Below are positions 53,162 to 64,000 of a stretch of DNA of 64,000 bases, in pieces (position 1 is the stretch's first letter; the number at the start of each line of letters is the position of its first letter). The notes under the pieces were generated by a model. That model was not told the origin of the DNA. It searched no databases and saw nothing but the letters and a program-made list of their open reading frames with translations. The translations under genes were made by a program, and so were the position numbers. Origin of the DNA: Candidatus Gastranaerophilales bacterium (lineage in GTDB: Bacteria > Cyanobacteriota > Vampirovibrionia > Gastranaerophilales > Gastranaerophilaceae); the NCBI GenBank assembly GCA_944323155.1, contig CALURL010000004.1:1-64000 (forward strand), given 5' to 3'.

Positions 53162-56100
53162 TTATTTAGATGTTAACAAAAGCTTTGTTCCTTGATTTTC
53201 TTTATTTGATTTATTTTCATAAGGTTTAGACACAAAGTTATATTGCGGATTATACAATACACGTCTGCCGTTAAAGGATGGTGTATATTCTTCTTTTTTA
53301 CCAACTTCCATTTCAGGCATATGGTAAAGTACAAGTATTGTATCTTTAAATTCAATATTGCCGTCTTTTGTATTCGGTCCGTAATAACGTTTCAAGAAAT
53401 ATTTGCCATTGAATTCTCTAACAACATATTTCTCATTTTTATCATATCCGTTTGCAAATATTAAACCTGGTTTCAAACCTGCTGCAAGTCCTACTTGAGC
53501 ATTTTTAGTGCCTTCTGAAAGGTCAATTCTTTCAAGTTTAATCTGCTGAGGATCATACTTATCTTCATAATTTCCGACTATGCCGGCTGTACTGAATAAT
53601 GATATTGCCATTGCACCGTCTGGACTTTGTCTTAAGACTCCGTTAATCTTTTTACCGTTTTTGTCTGACATCGGATTCAATGTATATGGAGCACCGTCGT
53701 TAAGTGCGTGCATTTCATGACGTTTACGGAAGGCAAACAACAAATCAAGAGCCTTTTTCTTTTCATAAATAAAATCTTTGTAATCTGCTGCTTTATCATT
53801 TACCCAATCGTGGTGCAGGAATGCACGGTTTTGTAAAAATATGTTTTTCGTTTTGGTTTCATAACCTGTTGCACCGAGTTCGTCACCTGCAAATAATGTC
53901 GGGTTACCAGGCAGTGCTACAAGGTATTTCATTACTCCAAGCAACTTTGTATATGCAGGTTCAAGTATTGTTTCAAAAGTTTCATTTATAATTTCTTTTC
54001 TTTCATTTGGATTAAGTCTTAAACCATGAGCATATTCAGCCTGTTCCATAACTGCTTCTATTGTTTTATCAAAAGGTTTTACCCCAAAAGCTTCCGGTTC
54101 AATCCTATCACCTTTGAACTTACCTTTGGCTAAATCTGCAACCGCAAGTTCTATTTTAGACCATAACTCTTTTTGTTTATCAGATTCACCATATTTTTTT
54201 ACAAGTGTTTTACCAAAGCCGGAGCGTAAAGATTCTCCCATTGCAATGGCTTTGCTGTCAATATCATGCCAATTGTAGTTATTTATGTCAGCCTGTTCAT
54301 TGTGCAATACTTTTAAGGCTCTTTTTCGGAATTCATAAGTTTCGCCCTGTTTTTTTGAGTCTTGATTATTCAAATCTGCATAGAACATTGGCATATCTAC
54401 TGCCATACAGTGAAGTGCTCTCGGTACGTCATGGTTGCCTAGTACAGTGTAAGCATACATAATTGAAGCTAAGCTGCCTGAGCGTAAGTATTCTTTTTTC
54501 TCATCATTAACTGTTCCTATCAAAATATTGAATAATCTTGTGGCATCGCCTATAGCACCTCCATATCCGCCATATTGATCATATTCAAATGTTTTGGTGA
54601 ATATGCCCAAGATATCTTTGAAGAAATATCCATAGTTTGCCATTGTTGTAAATCCTGTTTTATTAAGGATTTGTCTTTCAGATTCTTTGTGCCAAGGATA
54701 TTTTGATGTTTCAGGTGAGCCGCTTTCGTGCTGGATAGGATAAACATCTGTTATTTCGGCTGCTATATATGAATTTGGATTTTCTTGAAGAACTCCTTCA
54801 TTAAATCTTTTCCAGAAATCAATAACAGTATCCCAGGTTTGTTCAAAGTTCATTGACTGACCGCGTAGTGCATTGATATCTGCAATATCTTTTGTTGCAT
54901 CAATTCTCCAGTCCAAACCTGCTTGAGTTCTATCTATTATCATTTCTGCAAGTTTATAACTTTCAATATTAGTCCCGCGAATTGATTTGATTAAAGCATT
55001 GGTTAATTTTGTTTTGTCCTGTCTTGAAAATTTCGGAATATTTTTTTCTATACGATTTAATAGTTGATTTGCTTCATTTGCCGGACTATCTGCAATTATG
55101 TTAATTTCTTCAAGAGATGTCTTTTTCAATTTCTTATAATTGTAACTTATTTCTCCAGTATTTTCATCTACATACATTTCTGCATCAGGATAGATTGATT
55201 TAATAATAGCAAATTTCGCAATTTCCTGAGTTAAAAGAGGTATTAGGTAGCGTCCGAAAGTGGTTGAATTTACATCATCTCTTATTGGCGTTCCATCTGG
55301 TAATTCTTTTAATTTTGTATTTATAATATCTAAAATTTCTTTTGCGAAATTACTCATTTCATGTTTGTAGATATGATTCATTTTCTTAAAAGTAGCTTGA
55401 TATTCAGGGGCTACTGAATATTTGTTGTTTATGAAATCAAATCTTGATAAACCTAATTCTTCAGGAGAATCTGCTCTTTTGCTTATATATGGTGAAGCTA
55501 GAACAGCAACAATATCGTCGCCTAATTCTACTGAATCTAATGGCATATCCATTAAGCCTGCTTCTACTATTTCATCAAAACTGTTACGTTCAAATGTTTT
55601 TGGCGTTTTTAAATCATATTCGTTATCCAAAACATTAGCAACAACGTCTTTATTCAATGTAAGCATTAAATCTTTAGGGAATATTTTTCCATTGCTTTTA
55701 TTCATTATAAGTTTATAATAAGCATCTGCAGGTGTTTTTACACTTGGATCATTTTGTAAAAGAGCTTTTATTTCTGATTTTTTGAGGTTTTGCGCAATAT
55801 TGGTCATTAAAATTTGTTTAGTTTTCTTTGTCCAGTATTTGCCTGATGAAATTACATAGTCTTGAACTTCGTAATTTTTCTTCTCAAGAAGACTCATCAT
55901 TTCATTACGCTCTTTGGTTGAAAGAGTTTTTTTAAGGTTTTCTGTATCTGTGTGGGAGTATGCATAGTTTAATTTGATAATATCTGCATTGGCATCCCAG
56001 GTTTCAATACCACTTTCGAATTTTTCTTCGAATTCAAAGTTTTCGAATTTCGTAAGCATTCTTGTTGCTTCGTAACTGTCGAGTTTTATAGGCTTTTTAG

Positions 56101-57427
56101 CATGTTTATTGTATTCCATTAAGTTTTCCATATTTTGTTCATAAGTTTTTTCATTTATTGGAAAACTATATGGAATGATTGTATCGTTGTGATTATTTAG
56201 TTCAAAGATATTATCTGTATTTAATTTGTCATAAGATTTGATTAACTCATTCGGGTTTAGTTTTGAAGGGTCTTTAATTAATCTTCTGTCATAAACCTGA
56301 ATATATGTTGGTTTGTGTGGGTCTCTATGGTTTCTTTTCCTTTTAATTTTTCCATTTTCCTGATAGTATGTATATTCTCCGTTAACTAGTCTGTGAGCAA
56401 CGTTTGGATTTTCTTTTTTATCGGTCATATTTTTCCCGAAGATACCCAGGGTAAACGGGCTGTCTTGGAGTGCATATACTCTGAACCAATAGAAATATGG
56501 AGATCTTTCACCCCATTTAAGAATATGTTTAAAGTGAATACCTTCTAAACCTTCGTTTACAAACGCACCGTCTGATACGAAATTTATACCTTTAGCGAAC
56601 ATTTTTCTTTGTAGTGACGCATAATTATTTATGCTGCCAAGAGAAAGAGCTGTCTGCATACAGTTTTTATTCCAGTAAGCGTGTGCAGTTAGACTATCAT
56701 CTGTGAATATTGGAGTAGATATAATTCTTGAATAGTTATCAAACTTACCTGCTTCTACATCTTTTTCCAGACCTGCAAGTGAGCCGCCCATTTTGTTTAC
56801 GGCTGTTTTTACTGAGCTTTTTGCCTCTTTGTAGTGTTGATTTTTTTCAATTTTAGTTTGTTCAGAATCTCTGTCGTTATACGTCCACATTACGTTATAG
56901 TTATCAGGAAGCACAAGTTTCATTGCACCGCCTTTAGCCACTTTTGAACCGTTTCCGTAGACGATATTGTAAACATCATAACCCATTTTGGATTTTGACG
57001 TATTATCTATTACGTTACCGGCATCAACACGGAAAAATGTATTTCCTGGATTATTTTTTTCAACAAATTTGTAATGATATGCAAAAGACGCACCGTCGTT
57101 AAGACCGAATTCATCAGCAAGGTTAATTTTATTTAGGCCTGAAGTGATTTTAAAGCCTTTTTCTCCATTGTAGTTTTTATTTTTACGGTAGTTTTTTCTA
57201 AATTCTCGTGCTGGGGCAATATCTTTTATATAAGGATATTCGCTGTTCGGGTCAGATTTTACACGGTAAACTTCAAGATAACAATCGTATCTGTTATCAT
57301 CAAAAGGATAACTGAATTCATATTCTAAACCGCCGAAATCATTTTTTACCGGTTTATAACCTTCAAAGTTTATCTTGTTCTGTTTTTTGTTGTGTAATTC
57401 CGAATTTAAATTTAAATTAACCTTCAC
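53162..57427 (-). CDS. Giant alpha-amylase-family (GH13) protein with N-terminal NFEGYK motif
   Basis: A very long, 1421-residue GH13-type enzyme against the usual 450-700. I use GTG 57427, seven bases after AAGGAG; a GTG at 57433 is too close to it. Near residue 840, DWRIDATKDIADI supplies the nucleophile Asp and its Arg; near 890, AAEITDVYP supplies the acid/base Glu; near 1000, LGNHDVPRAL is the histidine-aspartate region; LPGNPTLFAGDELGATGYE also fits. The catalytic set therefore appears intact. Residues 19-25 read INFEGYK, the lineage motif, and no signal peptide is seen. The roughly 800 residues before the catalytic core have no domain I can name. It probably acts on glycogen or related glucans in the cell. 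Confidence 0.85.
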   Translation of the reverse strand: MKVNLNLNSELHNKKQNKINFEGYKPVKNDFGGLEYEFSYPFDDNRYDCYLEVYRVKSDPNSEYPYIKDIAPAREFRKNYRKNKNYNGEKGFKITSGLNKINLADEFGLNDGASFAYHYKFVEKNNPGNTFFRVDAGNVIDNTSKSKMGYDVYNIVYGNGSKVAKGGAMKLVLPDNYNVMWTYNDRDSEQTKIEKNQHYKEAKSSVKTAVNKMGGSLAGLEKDVEAGKFDNYSRIISTPIFTDDSLTAHAYWNKNCMQTALSLGSINNYASLQRKMFAKGINFVSDGAFVNEGLEGIHFKHILKWGERSPYFYWFRVYALQDSPFTLGIFGKNMTDKKENPNVAHRLVNGEYTYYQENGKIKRKRNHRDPHKPTYIQVYDRRLIKDPSKLNPNELIKSYDKLNTDNIFELNNHNDTIIPYSFPINEKTYEQNMENLMEYNKHAKKPIKLDSYEATRMLTKFENFEFEEKFESGIETWDANADIIKLNYAYSHTDTENLKKTLSTKERNEMMSLLEKKNYEVQDYVISSGKYWTKKTKQILMTNIAQNLKKSEIKALLQNDPSVKTPADAYYKLIMNKSNGKIFPKDLMLTLNKDVVANVLDNEYDLKTPKTFERNSFDEIVEAGLMDMPLDSVELGDDIVAVLASPYISKRADSPEELGLSRFDFINNKYSVAPEYQATFKKMNHIYKHEMSNFAKEILDIINTKLKELPDGTPIRDDVNSTTFGRYLIPLLTQEIAKFAIIKSIYPDAEMYVDENTGEISYNYKKLKKTSLEEINIIADSPANEANQLLNRIEKNIPKFSRQDKTKLTNALIKSIRGTNIESYKLAEMIIDRTQAGLDWRIDATKDIADINALRGQSMNFEQTWDTVIDFWKRFNEGVLQENPNSYIAAEITDVYPIQHESGSPETSKYPWHKESERQILNKTGFTTMANYGYFFKDILGIFTKTFEYDQYGGYGGAIGDATRLFNILIGTVNDEKKEYLRSGSLASIMYAYTVLGNHDVPRALHCMAVDMPMFYADLNNQDSKKQGETYEFRKRALKVLHNEQADINNYNWHDIDSKAIAMGESLRSGFGKTLVKKYGESDKQKELWSKIELAVADLAKGKFKGDRIEPEAFGVKPFDKTIEAVMEQAEYAHGLRLNPNERKEIINETFETILEPAYTKLLGVMKYLVALPGNPTLFAGDELGATGYETKTKNIFLQNRAFLHHDWVNDKAADYKDFIYEKKKALDLLFAFRKRHEMHALNDGAPYTLNPMSDKNGKKINGVLRQSPDGAMAISLFSTAGIVGNYEDKYDPQQIKLERIDLSEGTKNAQVGLAAGLKPGLIFANGYDKNEKYVVREFNGKYFLKRYYGPNTKDGNIEFKDTILVLYHMPEMEVGKKEEYTPSFNGRRVLYNPQYNFVSKPYENKSNKENQGTKLLLTSK

Positions 57428-57605
57428 TGCCACACTCCTTACTACTTAATTTATAACTCAAGTGAAGATTTATTTTTGTCAAAATATGGGATTTAATTAA
57501 CAATTTTTTACAAAAGTTCAAAGTCTGTTTACAAAATATTCAGGTTTCTTGATATTTGGAATTTATAATTTATAATGTTTTTCGTGTAAAAGATACAATT
57601 TATAA

Positions 57606-59852
<2,247 letters not shown>

Positions 59853-59860
<8 letters not shown>

Positions 59861-60929
59861 TTTCACCTGTTCCTTTTTCTTCTGCAAGAAGTCTTTCCAT
59901 TTTTTTGTTGTGCATAATTGATGATATAAATGCCGCAACAATAAACGCAAGCCCAATTAAACCTGTTACAACTTCAGGAACTTCTTTTACTGTAGATACA
60001 AGCATTAGACAAGCTAATGCACCGATTGCCCAGTGTGCTCCGTGTTCAAGGTACAAAAATTTCGCCAGAGTTTTCTTTTCAACGAGCATTATAGTTAAAG
60101 ATCTAACAAACATCGCACCTATCGCAAGTCCGATTGTAATAATTATAATATCTTTGCTTAATGCAAAAGCCCCAAGAACCCCGTCAAGTGAGAATGATGC
60201 ATCAATAAGTTCCAGATAAATAAAGCTTACCAGTCCCGTGCACCCTGCTGATTGAGCAGAACACTTTAAAGCTCTCATTTCTTCGTGTTTTTCAAGGTAA
60301 TGTGTGAATCCGTCTATTAATAAATATGTTATAATCCCGCAAATTCCTGCCAGAGTTACGTGAAGTTTGTAATCTTCGGATACAAAGTTTTGTGTCACAA
60401 GAAGCATTAAAAGAGAAATAACTATTTCAATACCTTTAAGGTGATCTAAATGGGAAAGCCAGTTTTCAAGCGGTTTAATCCAGTGAACTTCTTTTTCGTG
60501 GTTGAAGAAATAATTTAAGAAAAGCATAATCAAAAACATTCCGCCAAAAGCTACGATTGGTGCGTGCGTTTGATGAAGATAATGTGCATATTGATTGGAA
60601 TCGCTAACTGCAATTCGTGCAACTTCTGCCATGCTGATTTTGGCAAAAATTGATACAACCAGAAGCGGGAATAAAAATCTCATACCGAAAACTGCAATAA
60701 CAATACCCCATGTCAGGAATCTATGACGCCAGACATGTGACATTTTTTCTAGTTTCATTGCATTAACAACTGCATTGTCAAATGACAAGCTGACTTCTAA
60801 AACACCAAGGACAATCGCAATAAAAACGCAGGTTAAACCGCTTCCCATATGAACATGTTCACCCCACAAATATGCGGTTATGAGTCCGAATATTGTTATT
60901 AAATAAGACCCTAAAAAGTATTCTAGCAT
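59853..60929 (-). CDS. TerC/DUF475-family integral membrane protein
   Basis: A 358-residue inner-membrane protein with about nine hydrophobic segments. Two repeated acidic signatures, VSLSFDNAVVNA (about 46-57) and IDASFSLDGVLGAFALS (about 235-251), are those of TerC-like proteins, which bind or move metal ions such as Mn and Ca. A His-rich stretch (YAHYLHQTHAP) lies between. GGAGG precedes ATG 60929. It is coupled to a glycosyltransferase gene, an unusual pairing. Ion specificity is not known. Confidence 0.88.
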
Positions 60930-61062
60930 TTATTCCTCCAAAATTTTTTTTATCTTTTCCTTATTAATACTATAAAATATTGTTTTTAGCAATTTTATTG
61001 CATTTTGCAACAGAATAGTTTATAATTTTTGTGTTCATAGAATTTATAAGGAGGGAGATTAT

Positions 61063-61862
61063 ATGCAAAATCAACATAGATACGCTTACGGGGGGGGGGC
61101 AAAGGCCTAGAACGTGTTTTAGTTCATAAGAGTTGTAGCAGGGGCTGCACTTTATACGCAATAAAAGAATCTAAAAGAAAAACAGCATTTACCCTGGCAG
61201 AAGTCTTAATTACATTGGGGATTATTGGAGTAGTTGCTGCTTTGACTTTGCCTGTTTTAATTGGTAAATATAGAGCAAAAGTTTTAAGAGTAAAGTTTTT
61301 ACAGGCAAATACAATTGTGCAGGATAGCGTAACTAGAATGCGCGGTGACGAAGTTGACTTAAATGCAGTAATAAATAAACGTGATTCTTCTGTCATAAAA
61401 AAATATTTTAAAAATGGCGATTGTGTTTTGCCTAAAGATGTAAAAGAAGTAAACTATAAAAATTATTATGAAACACGATTCGCTGTGAACGCTGTTGGAA
61501 CACTATTAATGCAGCCATATTGTTTGGCAAATGGTATGACTTTGTGGTTTGTACAATTAAAAGAACTAAGTATGCCGGGGGATTGGACTTCTGAGTGGGT
61601 AGACACTAATTCTTCTCTCATTGCGGTTGATATTAACGGCTGGCAGCAAAGACCTAATGTGTATGGGAAGGATGTTTTTTTCTGGTTTTATAATGGTAAT
61701 ACCGGTGCAGTTGCTCCAACTGGAGAGGCATTTAATATTGTATCAAATGTTTCCGATTTTTATAAAGATTGTCCTTCCTCTGAAAGTTTTGCTGAAGCTG
61801 GAGCAGGTTGTACTTCCACGGCATTGAGCGATCCGTATTATTTTGATAAATTGAAATTGTGA
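61063..61862 (+). CDS. Type IV pilin-like protein C, leader out of frame at a G10 tract
   Basis: AAGGAGG precedes ATG 61063. That frame crosses G10 and stops at TAG 61108 (15 residues ending GGGAKA). The pilin body frame is open from the tract and reads KTAFTLAEVLITLGIIGVVA, a prepilin signal cleaved before Phe. No usual start codon lies in that frame between the tract and the signal, so G8 or G11 (about 267 residues with a leader of about 41) or slippage is needed. The mature domain has AVDINGWQQRPNVYGKD, the same D-x-N...PN..G.D loop as pilins A and B, and C-terminal cysteines. It lies 16 kb from the other two and from pilT. Confidence 0.88.
61090..61099 (+). repeat. G10 homopolymer in pilin C leader
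   Basis: Ten G in a row, 27 bases after the start codon, in the same register as in pilins A and B. Confidence 0.95.
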
Positions 61863-61915
61863 TTTAAAAATTGATGTATAGAAGAAAATTTTTAACTTTT
61901 GTTCAAAATAAAGAA

Positions 61916-61957
61916 AATATCTGATATAAATTTATATCAGATATTTTTTATTTTTTA
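61916..61957 (+). terminator. Terminator after pilin C
   Basis: A perfect 15-base-pair inverted repeat (61916-61930 with 61931-61945) without spare loop bases, followed by a long T-rich run. Confidence 0.85.
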
Positions 61958-61993
61958 GTGTAAATTTATATGCACATCTCAGATTACCTATAT

Positions 61994-62021
61994 TTGAAAA
62001 AAATTTTGTTCCTGTTATAAT
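61994..62021 (+). promoter_or_regulatory. Promoter for leaderless prfA
   Basis: TTGAAA (61994-61999), a 16-base spacer and TATAAT (62016-62021), six bases before the ATG at 62028. The predicted transcript starts at the ATG, and no Shine-Dalgarno sequence is present. Confidence 0.6.
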
Positions 62022-62027
62022 CGAGTT

Positions 62028-63110
62028 ATGAAAGATATGTTAGACAAAATTCTTCAAATTGAGAAGAAATATAATGAATTAGGGATTACACTCTCAGATC
62101 CTGCTGTTATTCAGGATTATAACAGGTTTAAAGAGCTTTCTAAACAGAGAAAGTCTATGGAAGAAACCGTAGAATTATACTATGCCTGGAAAAAAGCAGT
62201 TGACGCTATTGACGAAGCCAAAGAATTGATTAAAGGCGAAACAGATGAAGATATGAAGGCTTATCTTAAAGCTGAAATGGAAGCTAATGAAGCCAAACTT
62301 CCTGAATATGAAGAAAAAATGAAAGTTCTTCTTCTTCCGCGCGATCCGATGGATGATAAAGATATTATGCTTGAAATCAGAGGCGGTGCAGGAGGCGATG
62401 AAGCAAATATTTTTGCAGGCGATCTTGCAAGAATGTATATGAGATACGCTGATAAGCAAGGCTGGCAAACGCAAGTTCTGTCAAAGACTGAATGCGAAGC
62501 CGGCGGAGTTTCTGAAATTATTATTTCAATGAAAGGTGATAGTATATATTCTAAATTGAAATATGAATCAGGTGTTCATAGAGTTCAAAGAGTTCCTGCA
62601 ACAGAATCTCAAGGACGTGTTCACACATCAACAGCAACAGTTGCTGTTATGCCTGAAGTTGACGACGTTGAGGTTGAACTGAATATGAACGATGTTGAAA
62701 TTACAACAGCACGTTCAGGCGGTGCAGGCGGTCAAAATGTTAATAAAGTTGAAACCGCAGCCAGAGTGTTCCACAAACCTACAGGAATTATGATTTTCTG
62801 TACAGAAGAACGCTCGCAGCTTCAAAATAAAGAACGTGCTTTACAAATCCTTAAAGCCAAACTTTATGATATGGAAGTTCAAAAACAAATGAAGGAAATT
62901 ACAGACCTTCGCCGCTCACAAGTAGGCACGGGCGACAGAAGTGAACGTATTAGAACGTATAATTTCCCGCAAGGCCGTCTGACTGACCATAGAATTAACC
63001 ATAACTTAAATGTTTGGACTGTTATTGATGGTGATTTGGATGAGCTGATTAATTTGCTTATGGAACACGATCAGAAATTGAAACTTGAAAAACTTGCACA
63101 GGTGAATTGA
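62028..63110 (+). CDS. prfA: Peptide chain release factor 1
   Basis: A 360-residue RF1 that ends translation at UAA and UAG. The catalytic GGQ motif is in [16 protein letters not shown] (about 228-243). The stop-codon recognition region includes [19 protein letters not shown], where the PAT-type anticodon-like motif of RF1 occurs. The length is standard. prmC, the methyltransferase for this Gln, is not adjacent. It is followed after 7 bases by ylxR and then infB, without the usual nusA. Confidence 0.96.
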   Translation: MKDMLDKILQIEKKYNELGITLSDPAVIQDYNRFKELSKQRKSMEETVELYYAWKKAVDAIDEAKELIKGETDEDMKAYLKAEMEANEAKLPEYEEKMKVLLLPRDPMDDKDIMLEIRGGAGGDEANIFAGDLARMYMRYADKQGWQTQVLSKTECEAGGVSEIIISMKGDSIYSKLKYESGVHRVQRVPATESQGRVHTSTATVAVMPEVDDVEVELNMNDVEITTARSGGAGGQNVNKVETAARVFHKPTGIMIFCTEERSQLQNKERALQILKAKLYDMEVQKQMKEITDLRRSQVGTGDRSERIRTYNFPQGRLTDHRINHNLNVWTVIDGDLDELINLLMEHDQKLKLEKLAQVN

Positions 63111-63117
63111 GGTTTTA

Positions 63118-63363
63118 GTGTCAGAACGTAAATGCGTGGCATGCGGTCAAATTAAAAATCGCGATGAAATGATAAAAATTACAAAAGAACATGTTCACGG
63201 AAACGTTATTCTAAACCCGAATTCTAAAACATTTGGCAGATCTGTATATCTTTGTTATAATAAATCTTGTATAGAAGCTGCTTTGAAAAAAAATAAACTT
63301 CAGAAAATTCTAAAAGCAGAAATTCCTGAAGAGTTGAAAGGGAAATTACTAAATGAGTTTTGA
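63118..63363 (+). CDS. ylxR: YlxR/DUF448 family RNA-binding protein
   Basis: An 81-residue basic protein of the YlxR family, usually between nusA and infB. RKCVACGQIKNRDEMIKIT is the signature N terminus, and FGRSVYLCYNKSCIEAALKKNKL is the conserved end. It starts with GTG 63118, with GAGG upstream, 7 bases after prfA. It overlaps infB by eleven bases. In other bacteria it binds RNA or RNase P RNA and affects gene expression; its role here is not known. Confidence 0.9.
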   Translation: MSERKCVACGQIKNRDEMIKITKEHVHGNVILNPNSKTFGRSVYLCYNKSCIEAALKKNKLQKILKAEIPEELKGKLLNEF

Positions 63364-64000
63364 GACAATAAGAATAAATGAAATAGCAAAAGAATTGGGT
63401 ATGACAAGCAAAGAAATTATTGAAAAGCTTGCCCAAATGTCAATTACAGGAAAAACTCATTCTAGTACAATTACAATGGAGCAATATAACAGATTGAAAG
63501 ATTTTATTAAAAGTGGCGGAGTCAAAGAAGTTAAGAAGCCAAAAGCTTTTGTTGTAAAAAAAGCAAAAGCTCCGGAAGTTCAAGAAATTCACGAGAAAAA
63601 AGAAGAGGCTACTGCCAAGGTTGAAGAGAAAAAAGCGACTGTTATTGAAAAACCTAAGCGTCCTCAAATAGAAATTGTAAAACCTCAAAACAAGTTAGAA
63701 ATAGTTAGACGTGCTCCTCAAAAAACTCAAATTTCTGATACAAAAACTCAATCTTCTGAAAAGAAGCCTTTTGTTAAAAATGAAGAAGGCAGAAAATTCC
63801 CTCCGCGTCAGGATAGGGCTGAAAGAGGAGAAAGAAAACCTTTCCCTGCAAAAAGACAGGGTGCTAAAGACGCAGATGCTCCTAAAAGACCTGCGGCATC
63901 AACAGAAAAGAAACCAATTCAGCGTCATATAATTTCTCAGGATATTTATGAAAATAAAGGATCTTCTAGAAAACGTACAGGCGTAGATCCTAAGAAAAAA
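63353..64000 (+). CDS. infB: Translation initiation factor IF-2, N-terminal part, cut by window end
   Basis: The first 216 codons of IF-2. IRINEIAKELGMTSKEIIEK (about 6-25) is the conserved N-terminal subdomain, followed by a long Lys/Glu/Pro-rich, low-complexity linker as usual before the GTPase core, which lies beyond the window. The ATG at 63353 overlaps the end of ylxR and is preceded by AAAGGGAAA. No second start inside the linker was examined. Confidence 0.92.
   Translation, partial: MSFETIRINEIAKELGMTSKEIIEKLAQMSITGKTHSSTITMEQYNRLKDFIKSGGVKEVKKPKAFVVKKAKAPEVQEIHEKKEEATAKVEEKKATVIEKPKRPQIEIVKPQNKLEIVRRAPQKTQISDTKTQSSEKKPFVKNEEGRKFPPRQDRAERGERKPFPAKRQGAKDADAPKRPAASTEKKPIQRHIISQDIYENKGSSRKRTGVDPKKK

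Overview
This is a low-GC chromosomal window from a bacterium with a Gram-negative-type envelope: it has BamA/Omp85 with three POTRA domains, an OmpH/Skp chaperone, a lipoprotein and a PilT-driven pilus. The three-POTRA Omp85, the abundance of FTLAEVLITLG-type pilins and several lineage-restricted proteins suggest a gut Melainabacterium (Gastranaerophilales, non-photosynthetic relatives of Cyanobacteria). That placement is inferred from protein character; I ran no search. Most of the window is ordinary chromosome: era, rsmI, rpsP, secA, lysS, recF, queF, ychF, ahcY, prfA, ylxR and infB.

Layout. 1-16.9 kb is mostly minus strand: an ADP-forming acyl-CoA synthetase (cut by the window edge), radical SAM, lineage-specific membrane proteins, a GH77-type glucanotransferase, then a bamA-ompH-udp-FlhA_C run, rsmI, a sugar-binding lipoprotein and a large AMIN-like membrane protein. 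17-26 kb is mixed: era, a GNAT-like protein, small regulators, an orphan OmpR-type regulator, speD, a frameshifted XRE repressor, rpsP, a FliI-type ATPase, zupT and a SPASM radical SAM enzyme. 26.2-37.3 kb is a compact same-strand virion cassette: amidase, beta-propeller-like hub, HK97-fold coat, scaffold, adaptor, small terminase, GNAT, portal, large terminase, lipase and a one-TM protein. It has no integrase, replication, tail-tube or receptor-binding gene that I recognise. 37.4-49 kb holds a flagellin-architecture unknown protein, secA, two pilins, lysS, pilT, recF, yraN and queF. 49-64 kb holds a DAACS transporter, ychF, an SMR pump, a 1.4-kb-residue-scale GH13 enzyme, ahcY, DUF475/TerC, a glycosyltransferase, a third pilin, prfA, ylxR and the start of infB.

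Most notable signals. (1) Three separate type IV pilin-like genes (41.8, 44.5 and 61.1 kb) each carry a run of exactly ten G in the leader. In all three the run leaves the pilin body in the same wrong frame and ends the start-codon frame after a conserved GGGA(R/K)A-stop. This points to slippage-controlled pilin expression (phase variation, transcriptional slippage or -1 frameshifting). (2) A soluble FlhA C-terminal domain fused to a DUF4177-like domain, an orphan FliI-type ATPase and a flagellin-architecture protein suggest a reduced flagellar-type export device. (3) At least six otherwise unrelated proteins, including both large alpha-glucan enzymes, share a short N-terminal [NS]-F-x-[GA] motif that looks like an address tag. 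(4) The tail-less capsid/packaging cassette has intact catalytic motifs and nearly reversed canonical gene order, as a domesticated or gene-transfer-agent-like unit might. No tRNA, rRNA or CRISPR array was found, and no stretch over about 300 bases lacks a gene.
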